NCBI GenBank assembly: GCA_026400815.1
Contig: JAPLOI010000039.1
Span: forward strand, 1-64,000
Direction: 5' to 3'
DNA from: Alphaproteobacteria bacterium
GTDB lineage: Bacteria; Pseudomonadota; Alphaproteobacteria; Acetobacterales; Acetobacteraceae
DNA length: 64,000 nucleotides
Below, in pieces: positions 1-7,761 of the stretch. Under the pieces are notes generated by a model. The model ran no database searches. It saw only the letters and a program-made list of their open reading frames with translations, and was not told the DNA's origin. The position numbers and the translations under genes were made by a program. Each line of letters opens with the position of its first letter. Position 1 is the stretch's first letter.

Positions 1-2
1 CC

Positions 3-65
3 GCCGCTGCCGTGGAGCCGCTCCGGTCGGGCGACGCCCACCCTGCGCGGCTCCACGGCAGCGGC
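3..65. repeat. Perfect 19-bp inverted repeat (strong hairpin)
   Basis: Positions 3-21 and 47-65 are exact reverse complements around a 25-nt loop (arm GCCGCTGCCGTGGAGCCGC). No run of U follows on either strand, so it is not a classical intrinsic terminator. It could be a terminator of the gene left of the window, an IS or repeat end, or part of a structured RNA. The neighbour to the left is not visible. Confidence 0.6.
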
Positions 66-513
66 ACAACGTGCGTATCAACCGGCAGGCGATCCACTTA
101 TCGGAACTGAAACGCTGTAGCGAGAAACCGAGCCAGCTCTTCCAATGGCCGCTGTTCAGCCGCGCCAGCCTGGGCGAAGCCTTACTCGGCTGGCTCCTGC
201 CGCCCCTCCCCCCGGCCCGCTGCGCACCGGGTTCACGCCCGGCCCGCGCCTGCCCCCGCCAGGCCTACCCCAAGGCCGCGCACACCCAAGCCGCGTCCCA
301 AGGGGCCAAATCACCGTCCGTGCCGCCCGTCATCCACACGTGCGGGCCCACCGCGTCCGCACCGCGGTGGCGCCCTACCCACACCCTGGGTCCGCCGGGC
401 ATCGCCATACGCCCGCCCATCATCCGTCCCGCGCGCCCGCCGCCGCCCTCCCGCGCGAAAAACAGTCATGTCCCGCAGGGCCGACGCACGCCTTATTTGT
501 TCCGGTATCGTAT
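66..513. other. Region without a recognisable gene
   Basis: About 450 bp between the hairpin at 3-65 and the deacetylase gene. Open frames exist on both strands but are Pro/Arg-rich, lack ribosome binding sites and look like products of the high GC content. I searched by eye for tRNA, RNase P RNA and tmRNA signatures and saw none. Confidence 0.4.
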
Positions 514-1410
514 TTAACGGGGAACCGCCTCTACCGCCGCGAAATGCGCCGCAATCTCCCGCCCTGGCGCAATCCAAACATCCCCCCGCGCCACCGCATG
601 CCCCAGGAACGCCCGCAACAGTCGCAACCGCCCGGGCCGCCCGCTCACCTGCGGGTGCAGCACCGCCGTCAGCATCGCGCCCCAGTCCACGATCTCGTCC
701 AGCTCGTCGCGCCACATCCCCAACACGTCATGCGGCGCCATCACGCTGCGCGGGCTGAACCGCGCGGTCAGTCCCAGCATCCAGTCATCGAAATTCGCAC
801 TCACCGGCAGCTCCACCGCCCCGGCCGACCCGTCCCGCAGAAGATGCCGGTATGGCCGCACGTCGTCGCGGAAGGAACTCGAATACACCAGCCCATGCCG
901 CACCAGCGCCGCGCGCTGCGCCTCGCTGAACTCGCCCCCCGGCGCCCGATACCCCACCGGCACCACGCCCAGCCGGCTCTTCAGCGCTTCGAATCCGCGC
1001 ACCATCTCCGCCTCGATCCAGGGGCTGCCGGGATCGGGCCGCAGATGGTGGTAGCCATGGTGCCCGATCTCATGCCCATCGCGCAGGATCGCCTCGCACA
1101 TCGCCGGATAGGCCTCCGCCACCCAGCCCGGCACGAAGAACGTCGCCCGCAATCCCAACTGCCGGAACAACTCCAGCATCTTCGCCGTCCCCACCCGCCC
1201 CTCGTATCCACCGAAGGAAAGGCTCACCAGATTGTCGGTCCGGGCGGGGTCGTCATCCGTCCACGCCGTCTCGGCATCCACATCCACCGAAAGAAACAAC
1301 GCCGCCCGCTTTCCCCCGGGCCAAGCCAGCTCCGGCGCCGGCGGCGAAGGGTTGGAAGGCCGCGTCGGAATGGCATCCCAAGGCGCGGTCGGATCGTCAT
1401 GCGTGCTCAT
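514..1410 (-). CDS. Polysaccharide deacetylase family protein (NodB-type)
   Basis: A 298-residue protein with a carbohydrate esterase 4 (NodB) fold. The metal/catalytic motif 1 appears as SVDVDAE near residue 40, motif 2 as EIGHHGYHH (metal-binding His pair), and motif 3 as GYRAPGG. The start MSTHDDP is chosen because the open frame upstream reads as low-complexity linker; no strong ribosome binding site is visible. The variant motifs (DVDAE rather than TFDDG, and HHGYHH) fit the PgdA/PuuE-like branch, whose members act on peptidoglycan, small amides or cyclic imides, so the substrate is open. There is no signal peptide, suggesting cytoplasmic location. The terminator-like hairpins at 1450-1540 separate it from the Flp pilin gene upstream on the same strand. 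Confidence 0.85.
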   Translation of the reverse strand: MSTHDDPTAPWDAIPTRPSNPSPPAPELAWPGGKRAALFLSVDVDAETAWTDDDPARTDNLVSLSFGGYEGRVGTAKMLELFRQLGLRATFFVPGWVAEAYPAMCEAILRDGHEIGHHGYHHLRPDPGSPWIEAEMVRGFEALKSRLGVVPVGYRAPGGEFSEAQRAALVRHGLVYSSSFRDDVRPYRHLLRDGSAGAVELPVSANFDDWMLGLTARFSPRSVMAPHDVLGMWRDELDEIVDWGAMLTAVLHPQVSGRPGRLRLLRAFLGHAVARGDVWIAPGREIAAHFAAVEAVPR

Positions 1411-1449
1411 GCCGTGATCATGCCCGAACACACCCCCGGAATCACGATC

Positions 1450-1540
1450 GGCTCCCGCCATCCTTCCCCGGTGAAGGGGGAGGCGGCGGGAGCCGACGGA
1501 AGCCACGCGGCAGGGGCTGGGGCGGTTTGCCTCGCCCCTG
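1450..1540 (-). terminator. Two consecutive GC-rich hairpins after the Flp pilin gene
   Basis: Inverted repeats 1450-1459/1485-1494 (GGCTCCCGCC) and 1511-1517/1534-1540 (CAGGGGC) lie just downstream of the pilin stop codon on the minus strand. There is no long U-run. Their position suggests they end or attenuate the pilin transcript, a common arrangement for highly expressed flp genes. Confidence 0.5.
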
Positions 1541-1548
1541 CCCGGGGA

Positions 1549-1713
1549 TCAAAATTTCAGCGCGTTGAAGGCGTTGGTCAGCTTGCCAGACAGCGCGGTG
1601 AAGGCGGTGGCGAGGCCAACGGCCAGCACGCCGGCGATCAGGCCGTATTCCATGGCGGTCACGCCACGACGGTCGGCAATGGCGGACTTCACGATCTTGA
1701 GGGCGGTCATCAT
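1549..1713 (-). CDS. Flp/Fap-type type IVb pilin
   Basis: A 54-residue protein, MMTALKIVKSA... to ...NAFNALKF. It has a short basic leader, the prepilin peptidase site RRG^VTAMEYG (cleavage after Gly17, Glu at mature +5, Tyr at +6) and a hydrophobic segment GLIAGVLAVGLATAF. This is the classic Flp pilin, the major subunit of Tad (tight adherence) pili, processed by the CpaA/TadV peptidase. A good GGGAG ribosome binding site lies at about 1721-1726. No cpa/tad assembly genes are nearby, so it would depend on a Tad locus elsewhere. Start 1713 is used; 1710 is also possible. Confidence 0.9.
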   Translation of the reverse strand: MMTALKIVKSAIADRRGVTAMEYGLIAGVLAVGLATAFTALSGKLTNAFNALKF

Positions 1714-1867
1714 GTCGAACTCTCCCGATTATGTTCTGTTTCAGAGCCGGTCGGGGGGCCCTCCGTTTCCGGGAGGCGACCTTGTCTCGGCACGGGGAGA
1801 ATGCCGCCCAGCCCATTACATCGAACTTACAGGAACGCCATTTTTCGCCATCGTCTCCGTCGTGCGA

Positions 1868-2638
1868 TCAAAGACCCGCGGATGGCGTCGCCCCGCCCGC
1901 CCCAGGCGCACCGCGTGAGACAACCCTGTCCACCAGCCGCGCCCAGTTCCCCGCGGCGTGCAGATGGGCATAGACCGGCCCCAGCCAGCCTCGCCGCCGC
2001 CAGTCCAGAAAGGTCTCGTCCGCCACCTGGTCCAGCCGCTCCGGCTTCACCAGCTGGAACCCGCGCACCTTGCGCGACCCGCCGCTGTTGAAATTTACCG
2101 TCGCTTCCTCCTCCTGCAGCAGCCCGGCCTCCGCCAGCCCGCGCCCGAACGCCGCCGCGGCCGCCAGATTGTCGCGCACCGCGGCACAGAACCGCACCGC
2201 CTCGTTCAGGAACGCCGTCGGCTTGCCATCTTCGAACAGCTTCTCGCCCGTCTCCGTCCCCAAACTGGCCGCCCCTTCCTCCATGGCCACGAACGTTTCC
2301 TTGCGCGTCTGGTCCTCCACGAACACGAACGGAAAGGCCCGCACATAGGCCGGCACATAGGTACCAGGGGCCCAGGCGCCATCCGGCCCCACGAACAGGT
2401 TGCCGCCCTCGTCCAGCCCCACCAACGCCACCGGCGACGGCACCGGCCCGTTGGCGAACACCACGGGGTAGTGCCGCGCCGCCAGCGCCATCTCTCCCAG
2501 CCCCAGCGGGATCGACGTCGCCCCCGCCGTGAAGCCGAACCCGGCCGCACGGTCCATCCGCAGGGCGCCGTGGGCCGTGGGGTTCACCCCCACCAGCCTG
2601 GTGTAGAACAACGGCAGCGTCGGGTTGTCGGCCATCAT
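1868..2638 (-). CDS. SapC family protein
   Basis: A 256-residue protein that matches the SapC family (named from a Campylobacter S-layer locus): N-terminal PLFYTRLVGVNPTAHG, then Y-P-V-V-F, a central YVRAFPFVF block, and a C-terminal GFQLVKPERLDQV segment followed by a low-complexity tail. No signal peptide or membrane segment is seen. Function in alphaproteobacteria is not established. It starts 12 bp after the enoyl-CoA hydratase stop and so is likely the last gene of the operon starting at 6090, although its metabolic link to the others is unclear. Confidence 0.8.
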   Translation of the reverse strand: MMADNPTLPLFYTRLVGVNPTAHGALRMDRAAGFGFTAGATSIPLGLGEMALAARHYPVVFANGPVPSPVALVGLDEGGNLFVGPDGAWAPGTYVPAYVRAFPFVFVEDQTRKETFVAMEEGAASLGTETGEKLFEDGKPTAFLNEAVRFCAAVRDNLAAAAAFGRGLAEAGLLQEEEATVNFNSGGSRKVRGFQLVKPERLDQVADETFLDWRRRGWLGPVYAHLHAAGNWARLVDRVVSRGAPGAGGATPSAGL

Positions 2639-2650
2639 ATGCTCCTTGCG

Positions 2651-3373
2651 TCAGCCACGCCCGCCGGCATAGGCGGCAATCCTCTCCCGCAGCCCCGGCA
2701 CCGCGGCAGACCGCACCAGCGCCGCCAGATCCGCATCGCGCGTCTCGGCCCGCGCCGCCCCGGCCAACGCCAGCGCCGTCGCCCGGTCCACGCGGGCCAC
2801 CTCGGCGGCGATCGAAGCCACCTCCGCGTCCCAGCCGTCCTGCGCCACCAGCGACGTCGCCAGCCCGCAGGCAGCCGCCGCTTCCGCATCCAGCCCCTGC
2901 CCACGCGAGGTCAACGCCAGCACCTGCGCTTCGCCCACGATGGAGGCCAGTCGTCGCGTGCCCAAAACCAGCCCGAACCGTGCACCGGGAAACGCGAACC
3001 GCGCCCCGGGATCGGCAATGCGCCAGGTGGCCGCGGCGAACAGATCCGCCCCGGCCCCGAACATCCGCCCATGCCCCAGCGCCACCACCGGCACCGGCGC
3101 ATGCCGCACCGCCTGCAGCAGCAGCTCGATCGCCACGAAGCGCGCGAGCAGGGAGGCATCATTCTCCGCCTCGATCCCGCCCACATCGAACCCGGTGCAC
3201 AGCGCCTTGCCCGCCCCGCGCAACACCAGCAGCCGCACCGCGGGATCATCGGCCTGCGCCACTGCCGCCCTGAGATCAGCCACCAGCGCGGCATCCAGTG
3301 CGTTGCCGCGCTCCACCCGGTTCAGCGTGGCGGTCAGCACGCCGCCTTCGAGGGCGGTCGAAACCAGGCTCAT
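2651..3373 (-). CDS. Enoyl-CoA hydratase/isomerase family protein
   Basis: A 240-residue crotonase-fold protein. It shows the family layout: N-terminal beta strands (LTATLNRVERGNALD), the CoA-binding/oxyanion-hole segment around GAGKALCTGFDVGG, and the second oxyanion segment HGRMFGAGADLFAAAT. The start MSLVST overlaps the stop of the thiol dioxygenase by 4 nt (ATGA), indicating translational coupling. The usual hydratase Glu pair is not obvious in the second block, where Gly and Ala stand at the expected places, so it may act as an isomerase, hydrolase or decarboxylase-like crotonase. Its position after a CoA-transferase suggests it acts on the CoA ester made there. Confidence 0.85.
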   Translation of the reverse strand: MSLVSTALEGGVLTATLNRVERGNALDAALVADLRAAVAQADDPAVRLLVLRGAGKALCTGFDVGGIEAENDASLLARFVAIELLLQAVRHAPVPVVALGHGRMFGAGADLFAAATWRIADPGARFAFPGARFGLVLGTRRLASIVGEAQVLALTSRGQGLDAEAAAACGLATSLVAQDGWDAEVASIAAEVARVDRATALALAGAARAETRDADLAALVRSAAVPGLRERIAAYAGGRG

Positions 3374-3963
3374 GCCGAAGCCGGCGGCATGGACCACACA
3401 TTCGGCACCACATCGGCCGAGTAGCCGGAAACGAAGGTCTTGGGCGCACCCGTCGCCACGTCGAACACGTGCCGGTGCACCATGCCGATATTGGCGCCAT
3501 AGACATGGATGCTGACCGAAGGCGCATCCGGCACCGCGTTGGACACCACATGGATGTCCCCGATGGTGGGGGAGACGCGGCCGATCATCCCGGGCCGCAG
3601 CGTCGCGCTTCCACCGGGCACCAGCTGCCCATCCGCCGCACGCTCGAAATGCGTCTCGGTCTCCGACCCGCGCAGCATGCCGATCAGGCCCCACACCATG
3701 TGGTCATGCACCGGCGTCTTCTGCCCGGGGCCCCAGACGAAGCTCACCACCGAGAACCGCTCCAGTGGATCACAGTGCAGCAGGTACTGGGTGTAGCGCT
3801 CCGGATTGGGCTGGGCGAAGGCTTCCGGCAGCCAATCGTCATGCGCCACCAGCCCGGCCAGCAGCAGCTCGCCATTGGCCAGCATCGCCGGCTCGTTGCC
3901 GTGATGCGCATCGGCCAGCCGGGTGAAGTCCTGGATGAACGTCTTCAGTCGCTCGGTCGTCAA
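3370..3963 (-). CDS. Thiol dioxygenase, 3-mercaptopropionate dioxygenase type
   Basis: A 197-residue cupin. The Fe(II) ligands are visible as His86 and His88 (TPVHDH) and His138 (DIHVV). The Ser-His-Tyr outer-sphere triad is S151-x-H153-x-Y155. Where cysteine dioxygenase has an Arg that binds the Cys carboxylate, this protein has Gln59 in the ERYTQY block, and Arg164 follows the triad; this is the pattern known for bacterial 3-mercaptopropionate dioxygenases. The reaction would be thiol + O2 to sulfinate (3-sulfinopropionate from 3-mercaptopropionate). It overlaps the genes on both sides by 4 nt and is followed in the pathway sense by a class III CoA-transferase. Cysteine or another thiol carboxylate remains possible. 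Confidence 0.85.
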   Translation of the reverse strand: MTTERLKTFIQDFTRLADAHHGNEPAMLANGELLLAGLVAHDDWLPEAFAQPNPERYTQYLLHCDPLERFSVVSFVWGPGQKTPVHDHMVWGLIGMLRGSETETHFERAADGQLVPGGSATLRPGMIGRVSPTIGDIHVVSNAVPDAPSVSIHVYGANIGMVHRHVFDVATGAPKTFVSGYSADVVPNVWSMPPASA

Positions 3964-5156
3964 ACCACGCCTCCGTCACGAAGAGCCGCGATCTCCGCCG
4001 GCCCGAAACCCACCTGCGCCAGGATGGCATCGGTATCCGCCCCCAGCAGCGGCGCCAGCTTGTCCAGCCTGGGCGTGCCATGCGCAAGGGTCACGCCGCT
4101 GCCGGCGAAGCGCAGCTTGCCCCAGGGGGAGTCGACCTCTTGGATCAACCCGCGCGCCTTCACCTGGCGGTGCTCGATCACTTCCTCGATCCGCCAGATG
4201 GCGGCGGAGGGCGCGCCGGCGGCATTCAGCCGATCCTCCCATTCCGTGGGGGTGGCGGCGGCGAGCTTCTCCTCGATCAGGGCACGCAGGGCGGGCTCAT
4301 TCTCTACGCGCAGGAACCAGTCGGCGAAGCGCGGATCGGCGAAGCTGTGCTCCAACCCCAGCGCCTTCATCAGCGCGTCGTATTGCTTGTCGTTGTTCAC
4401 CGCCAACAGCAGCCAGCCGTCCTTGGCGCGGAACAGGTTGGCGGTGGGCTTGCGGCTGACCGCCTGGTTGCCGGACTGCTTCTGCTTGTGCCCCGCCACC
4501 GTCCAATCCGCGATCGGGCCGGCGAGGAAGGCCAGCGTGGCATCCAGCATGGAGATATCGACGAACTGGCCGATCCCCGTATGGGTGCGCTGGAACAGCG
4601 CACTCGCCACGCCGAAGGCCATGGTCATGCCGGTGAGCGTATCGCACACCGCGAAGCCGGCGCGCACCGGTCCGGTCTCCTCATGCCCGGTGATGGACAT
4701 GATGCCGCTCATCGCCTGGATCTTGCCGTCATAGCCCGCTTCAGGGCTGTCCGGCCCGGTATGGCCGAAGCCGGAGACGGCAGCGTAGATCAGCTTCGGG
4801 TTGATCGCCTTCAGCGCCTCGTAGCCAAGGCCCAGCCGGTCCATCACGCCGGGGCGGAAATTCTCCATCACCACGTCGGCCTCGGCGGCCAGGCGGCGGA
4901 TGATCTCCTTGGCCTCCTTCTTCTGCAGATCGAGCGTCAGGCTGCGCTTGTTGCCGTTGATCGCCATCCAGCCAGAGGCCATGCCGCGCTCGGCCCATTC
5001 GCGCGAGAGCGGCGTGCGGCGGGCATCCTCGCCCTCCCGCCGTTCCACCTTGATGACCTCGGCGCCCATGAGCGCGAGCTGGAAGCTGGCATAGGGGCCG
5101 GCGAGGACCTGGGTGAAATCCAGGATCCGCACCCCTTCGAACGGACGGGCGGCCAT
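3960..5156 (-). CDS. Class III (CaiB/BaiF) CoA-transferase
   Basis: A 398-residue family III CoA-transferase. The N-terminus MAARPFEGVRILDFTQVLAGPYA is canonical, followed by KVERREGEDARR, NGNKRSLTLDL, ENFRPGVMDRLGLGYE, and the active-site region GYDGKIQAMSGIM with the catalytic Asp that forms the mixed anhydride. The C-terminal HRQVKARG block is also family-typical. It transfers CoA between carboxylic acids. The start at 5156 gives a 1-bp gap to the upstream stop; an upstream Met in frame lies within the previous gene. In Advenella, a class III enzyme activates 3-sulfinopropionate, so the pairing with the adjacent thiol dioxygenase is suggestive, but the substrate is inferred. Confidence 0.9.
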   Translation of the reverse strand: MAARPFEGVRILDFTQVLAGPYASFQLALMGAEVIKVERREGEDARRTPLSREWAERGMASGWMAINGNKRSLTLDLQKKEAKEIIRRLAAEADVVMENFRPGVMDRLGLGYEALKAINPKLIYAAVSGFGHTGPDSPEAGYDGKIQAMSGIMSITGHEETGPVRAGFAVCDTLTGMTMAFGVASALFQRTHTGIGQFVDISMLDATLAFLAGPIADWTVAGHKQKQSGNQAVSRKPTANLFRAKDGWLLLAVNNDKQYDALMKALGLEHSFADPRFADWFLRVENEPALRALIEEKLAAATPTEWEDRLNAAGAPSAAIWRIEEVIEHRQVKARGLIQEVDSPWGKLRFAGSGVTLAHGTPRLDKLAPLLGADTDAILAQVGFGPAEIAALRDGGVV

Positions 5157-5157
5157 C

Positions 5158-6090
5158 TCAGGCAGACACCCGGTTGGCGCGCGCAAGTTCCTTCTGGCGG
5201 TCGAACTCGGCGCGGCGGCGGGCGAGTTCCTCCGGCGCCATTGTGGCGACGTTGTTGTAGTCCAGCTTCCACATGCCGTCCTCGTTCCAGCGCAGCGGCG
5301 ACTTCATCGTGGTTTGCGGGCCCGGGGCGGATTCCAGCAGGCGCAGGGCCAGTTCCAGCGTCTGGTCCTGGGATGCCACGTCGTGCGGCTTGCCGGCGCT
5401 ATTGCCCAGCGGGAAGTCGCTGAACATGAAGCGCGGGGCGCCAGCGAATTCCACGATATCCTTGGCGCAGCCCATCACCACGGTGGGGATGCCGGCTTCC
5501 TCCAGCGCACGGGCCGTCAGCGTGCTGGTCTGGTGGCAGACGGGGCAGTTGGGCACCACCACCACGGCATCCACCTGGTCCGCGAGCGCCCGGCGGACGA
5601 TTTCCGGCGCGTCGGTGTCGATGGTCACGCGGTGGCTGCGGTTGGTGGGCGCACCCCAGAAGCGCGGCGCCACCTGGCCGATGCGGCCGGCGGCGGCGGC
5701 GCGGCGCAGCGCCGGCAGCGGGAACCAGGTGCCGGGGTCGGTGGCCGTGGTGTATTTGCGGTCGTAGCCGATGTGGCTGATGCGCAGGTCGTTGTCGACC
5801 GAGGTGTCGCCGTCGTACACCTGATAGAACTTGGCACTGCCGTTATAGGCCGCGCCCGGCCCCTGGTCGCCCTTGTCCGGCTGGAAGGGGGCGGCAGTGG
5901 TGACGATGGCCACGCGCGCCTGCGAGAGCGGCTTGGCCAGCCGGGTGAACGGCGCGTCGTTGTAGTGCGCCCAGCGGTACGGCGTGGTGTAGCCGATGGC
6001 GATGTAATAGTCGCGCGTGCGCTGCATGTAGGGGATCGGCTGATCGTGGTCGGGCACGAAGCCAAGTGCGTCACTGACTGGCGAATCCAT
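5158..6090 (-). CDS. Glycine/sarcosine/betaine reductase component B-like protein (Cys form)
   Basis: A 310-residue protein related to the GrdB family. The diagnostic block is VVVPNCPVCHQTSTLTARALEEAGIP (shown here only as a run of short motifs: NCPVCHQ, then LEEAGIP, then DFPLGN). In clostridial GrdB the active motif is UxxCxxC with selenocysteine first; here Cys182 takes the Sec place, Cys185 the next, and the third Cys is absent. Such aerobic homologues are widespread in Proteobacteria and have no proven reaction, though reductive or C-S/C-N chemistry is plausible. It is the first gene of the five-gene operon and is divergent from the TTT transporter across 6091-6268. Confidence 0.75.
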   Translation of the reverse strand: MDSPVSDALGFVPDHDQPIPYMQRTRDYYIAIGYTTPYRWAHYNDAPFTRLAKPLSQARVAIVTTAAPFQPDKGDQGPGAAYNGSAKFYQVYDGDTSVDNDLRISHIGYDRKYTTATDPGTWFPLPALRRAAAAGRIGQVAPRFWGAPTNRSHRVTIDTDAPEIVRRALADQVDAVVVVPNCPVCHQTSTLTARALEEAGIPTVVMGCAKDIVEFAGAPRFMFSDFPLGNSAGKPHDVASQDQTLELALRLLESAPGPQTTMKSPLRWNEDGMWKLDYNNVATMAPEELARRRAEFDRQKELARANRVSA

Positions 6091-6268
6091 GGGCGTTCTC
6101 CCGCATTGGGCGTGGTTGCCGGGATGCTAGGGTCCGGGCCGTGGCTTGTCACGCCACGGGGGGCGGTGGCGCAACAAACCTATGGCGGCGGCGTTGAAAA
6201 CCTGCGATTGCGCCAACATCTGGTGGGGTTCGCGCTTGGGTAAACCAGGCTGGTAAGGAGGAGACACC

Positions 6269-7249
6269 ATGCCGCACAACATGACTCGCCGCGGGCTGAC
6301 CATGGCCGCGCTGGCCGCGACCGGTGCCGCCGCGCTGCCGCGCACGGGCCTGGCCCAGGCGATCGAGCAATTGCAGCTTTTCGTCCCCGCGGCCCCTGGC
6401 GGCGGCTGGGACCAGACGGCGCGCACCGTGGAAGCGGTGCTGCGCGCCAACAACCAGATCAAGACCGCGCAGGTGACCAACGTTCCCGGCGCCGGCGGCG
6501 TGGTGGGGCTGCCGCAGTTCCTGAACCAGTGGCGCGGCCGGCAGAACGCGCTGATGGTGGGCGGCATGGTGATGGTGGGTGCCATCATCGCCAACAAGGC
6601 ACCGGTGAAGCTGACCAGCACGCAGCCCGTGGCGCGCCTTACCGGCGAGTTCGAGGTGCTGGTGGTGCCGCCGGACAGCCCGTTCAAGACGGCGGGTGAC
6701 TTCGTGGCCGCGCTGAAGGCCGACCCGGCGAAGGTGCCGGTGGCCGGCGGGTCCGCGGGCGGCACGGACCACATCATGCTGGGCATGATCGGCAAGGCGG
6801 TGGGCGTTTCGGCGAACCGGCTGAGCTACGTGGCCTTCGCCGGTGGCGGGCCGGCCCAGGCGGCGCTGCTGGGCGGGCATGTGGCGGCCGGCATTTCCGG
6901 CTGGGGCGAGTTCAGCGAGCAGGTGAAGGCCGGCAAGCTGCGGGCGCTGGCAATCTCCGCCGATGCGCGCCAGCCCGGCATCAACATCCCCACCCTGAAG
7001 GAACAGGGCATCGACGTGGAGCTGTTCAACTGGCGCGGCGTGTTCGCCCCCCCGGGCGTGAACGCGGCCGGGCGCGATGCGATGGTGGCGCTGATGGAGG
7101 CGATGACCAAGTCTGCCGCCTGGCAGGAGGAGTGCAAGAAGCGCGACTGGACCTCCATCCCGCTGTTTGGCGACGCCTATGCCAAGTATGTGGAAAACGA
7201 GACCACGCGCATCGAGGCGATCCTGAAGGATCTGGGCTTGGCCTCCTGA
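6269..7249 (+). CDS. tctC: TTT transporter substrate-binding protein (Bug/TctC family)
   Basis: A 326-residue periplasmic binding protein. It begins with a Tat-like leader (TRRGLTMAALAATGAAALPRTGLAQA) and then the Bug-family start FVPAAPGGGWDQTAR, which forms the carboxylate-binding loop. A second loop region appears around GGSAGGTDH. An excellent ribosome binding site AAGGAGGAG lies just upstream. The gene leads a three-gene operon with tctB (17-bp gap) and tctA. Bug proteins bind mono-, di- or tricarboxylates and many unrelated small acids, so the ligand cannot be told from sequence; the divergent operon suggests a short or sulfur-containing carboxylate. Confidence 0.92.
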   Translation: MPHNMTRRGLTMAALAATGAAALPRTGLAQAIEQLQLFVPAAPGGGWDQTARTVEAVLRANNQIKTAQVTNVPGAGGVVGLPQFLNQWRGRQNALMVGGMVMVGAIIANKAPVKLTSTQPVARLTGEFEVLVVPPDSPFKTAGDFVAALKADPAKVPVAGGSAGGTDHIMLGMIGKAVGVSANRLSYVAFAGGGPAQAALLGGHVAAGISGWGEFSEQVKAGKLRALAISADARQPGINIPTLKEQGIDVELFNWRGVFAPPGVNAAGRDAMVALMEAMTKSAAWQEECKKRDWTSIPLFGDAYAKYVENETTRIEAILKDLGLAS

Positions 7250-7265
7250 AGACACTGGGCCTGAC

Positions 7266-7757
7266 GTGACCAAGCCCCCCTCCGCCGGCCCGGCCTGGCC
7301 CGAGACGTTGATCGGGCTTGGCCTGCTGGGCGTGGCCGCGCTGGTGTGGTGGCAAACCGGCGAGATCCGTACCTCGCCGATGTATGCCAAGGTGGGGCCG
7401 CGGATCTTCCCCTATCTCACCGCCATCGCCCTCGGCGCCATGGCGGTGGCGATGGTGGTGGCGGGGCTGCGCGGCGGCTGGCAGCCGGACGAGGAGCGCG
7501 AGGTTCCCACCGACTGGCGCGCCGTGTTCTTCGTCGGCGCCGGGTTGCTGGCGAATGTGCTGCTGATCGTGCCGGCCGGGTTCACGCTCGCCTCCGTGGT
7601 AATGTTCGTGCTGGTGGCGCATGGCTTCGGTAGCCGGCAACCGCTGCGTGATGCGGCGATCGCGCTGGTGTTCGCGCTGTCCGCCTATTTCGGTTTTGCC
7701 AAGGCGCTGGGCGTGAATATCGGCGCGGGCGTGATCGAGAAGCTGTTGGGGGGCTGA
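7266..7757 (+). CDS. tctB: TTT transporter small membrane subunit (TctB)
   Basis: A 163-residue membrane protein with four predicted helices: [54 protein letters not shown] and [19 protein letters not shown]. This is the size and topology of TctB, the small, poorly conserved subunit of tripartite tricarboxylate transporters. The start is GTG at 7266. It is placed between tctC and tctA with 4 bp to the latter. Confidence 0.88.
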   Translation: MTKPPSAGPAWPETLIGLGLLGVAALVWWQTGEIRTSPMYAKVGPRIFPYLTAIALGAMAVAMVVAGLRGGWQPDEEREVPTDWRAVFFVGAGLLANVLLIVPAGFTLASVVMFVLVAHGFGSRQPLRDAAIALVFALSAYFGFAKALGVNIGAGVIEKLLGG

Positions 7758-7761
7758 GGCG

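Noticed and set aside
66-513. RNase P RNA or tmRNA in the non-coding left end
   Set aside because: The conserved RNase P core and tmRNA signatures were not found on either strand.
311-715. A 134-codon minus-strand frame overlapping the deacetylase end
   Set aside because: Low-complexity Arg/Gly/Ala content, no start signal, and overlap with a solid gene in another frame.
145-2091. A 648-codon plus-strand frame rich in Pro, Arg and His
   Set aside because: It runs antisense to the deacetylase, Flp pilin and SapC genes, has no ribosome binding site or domain, and reflects the GC-rich third positions of the opposite strand.
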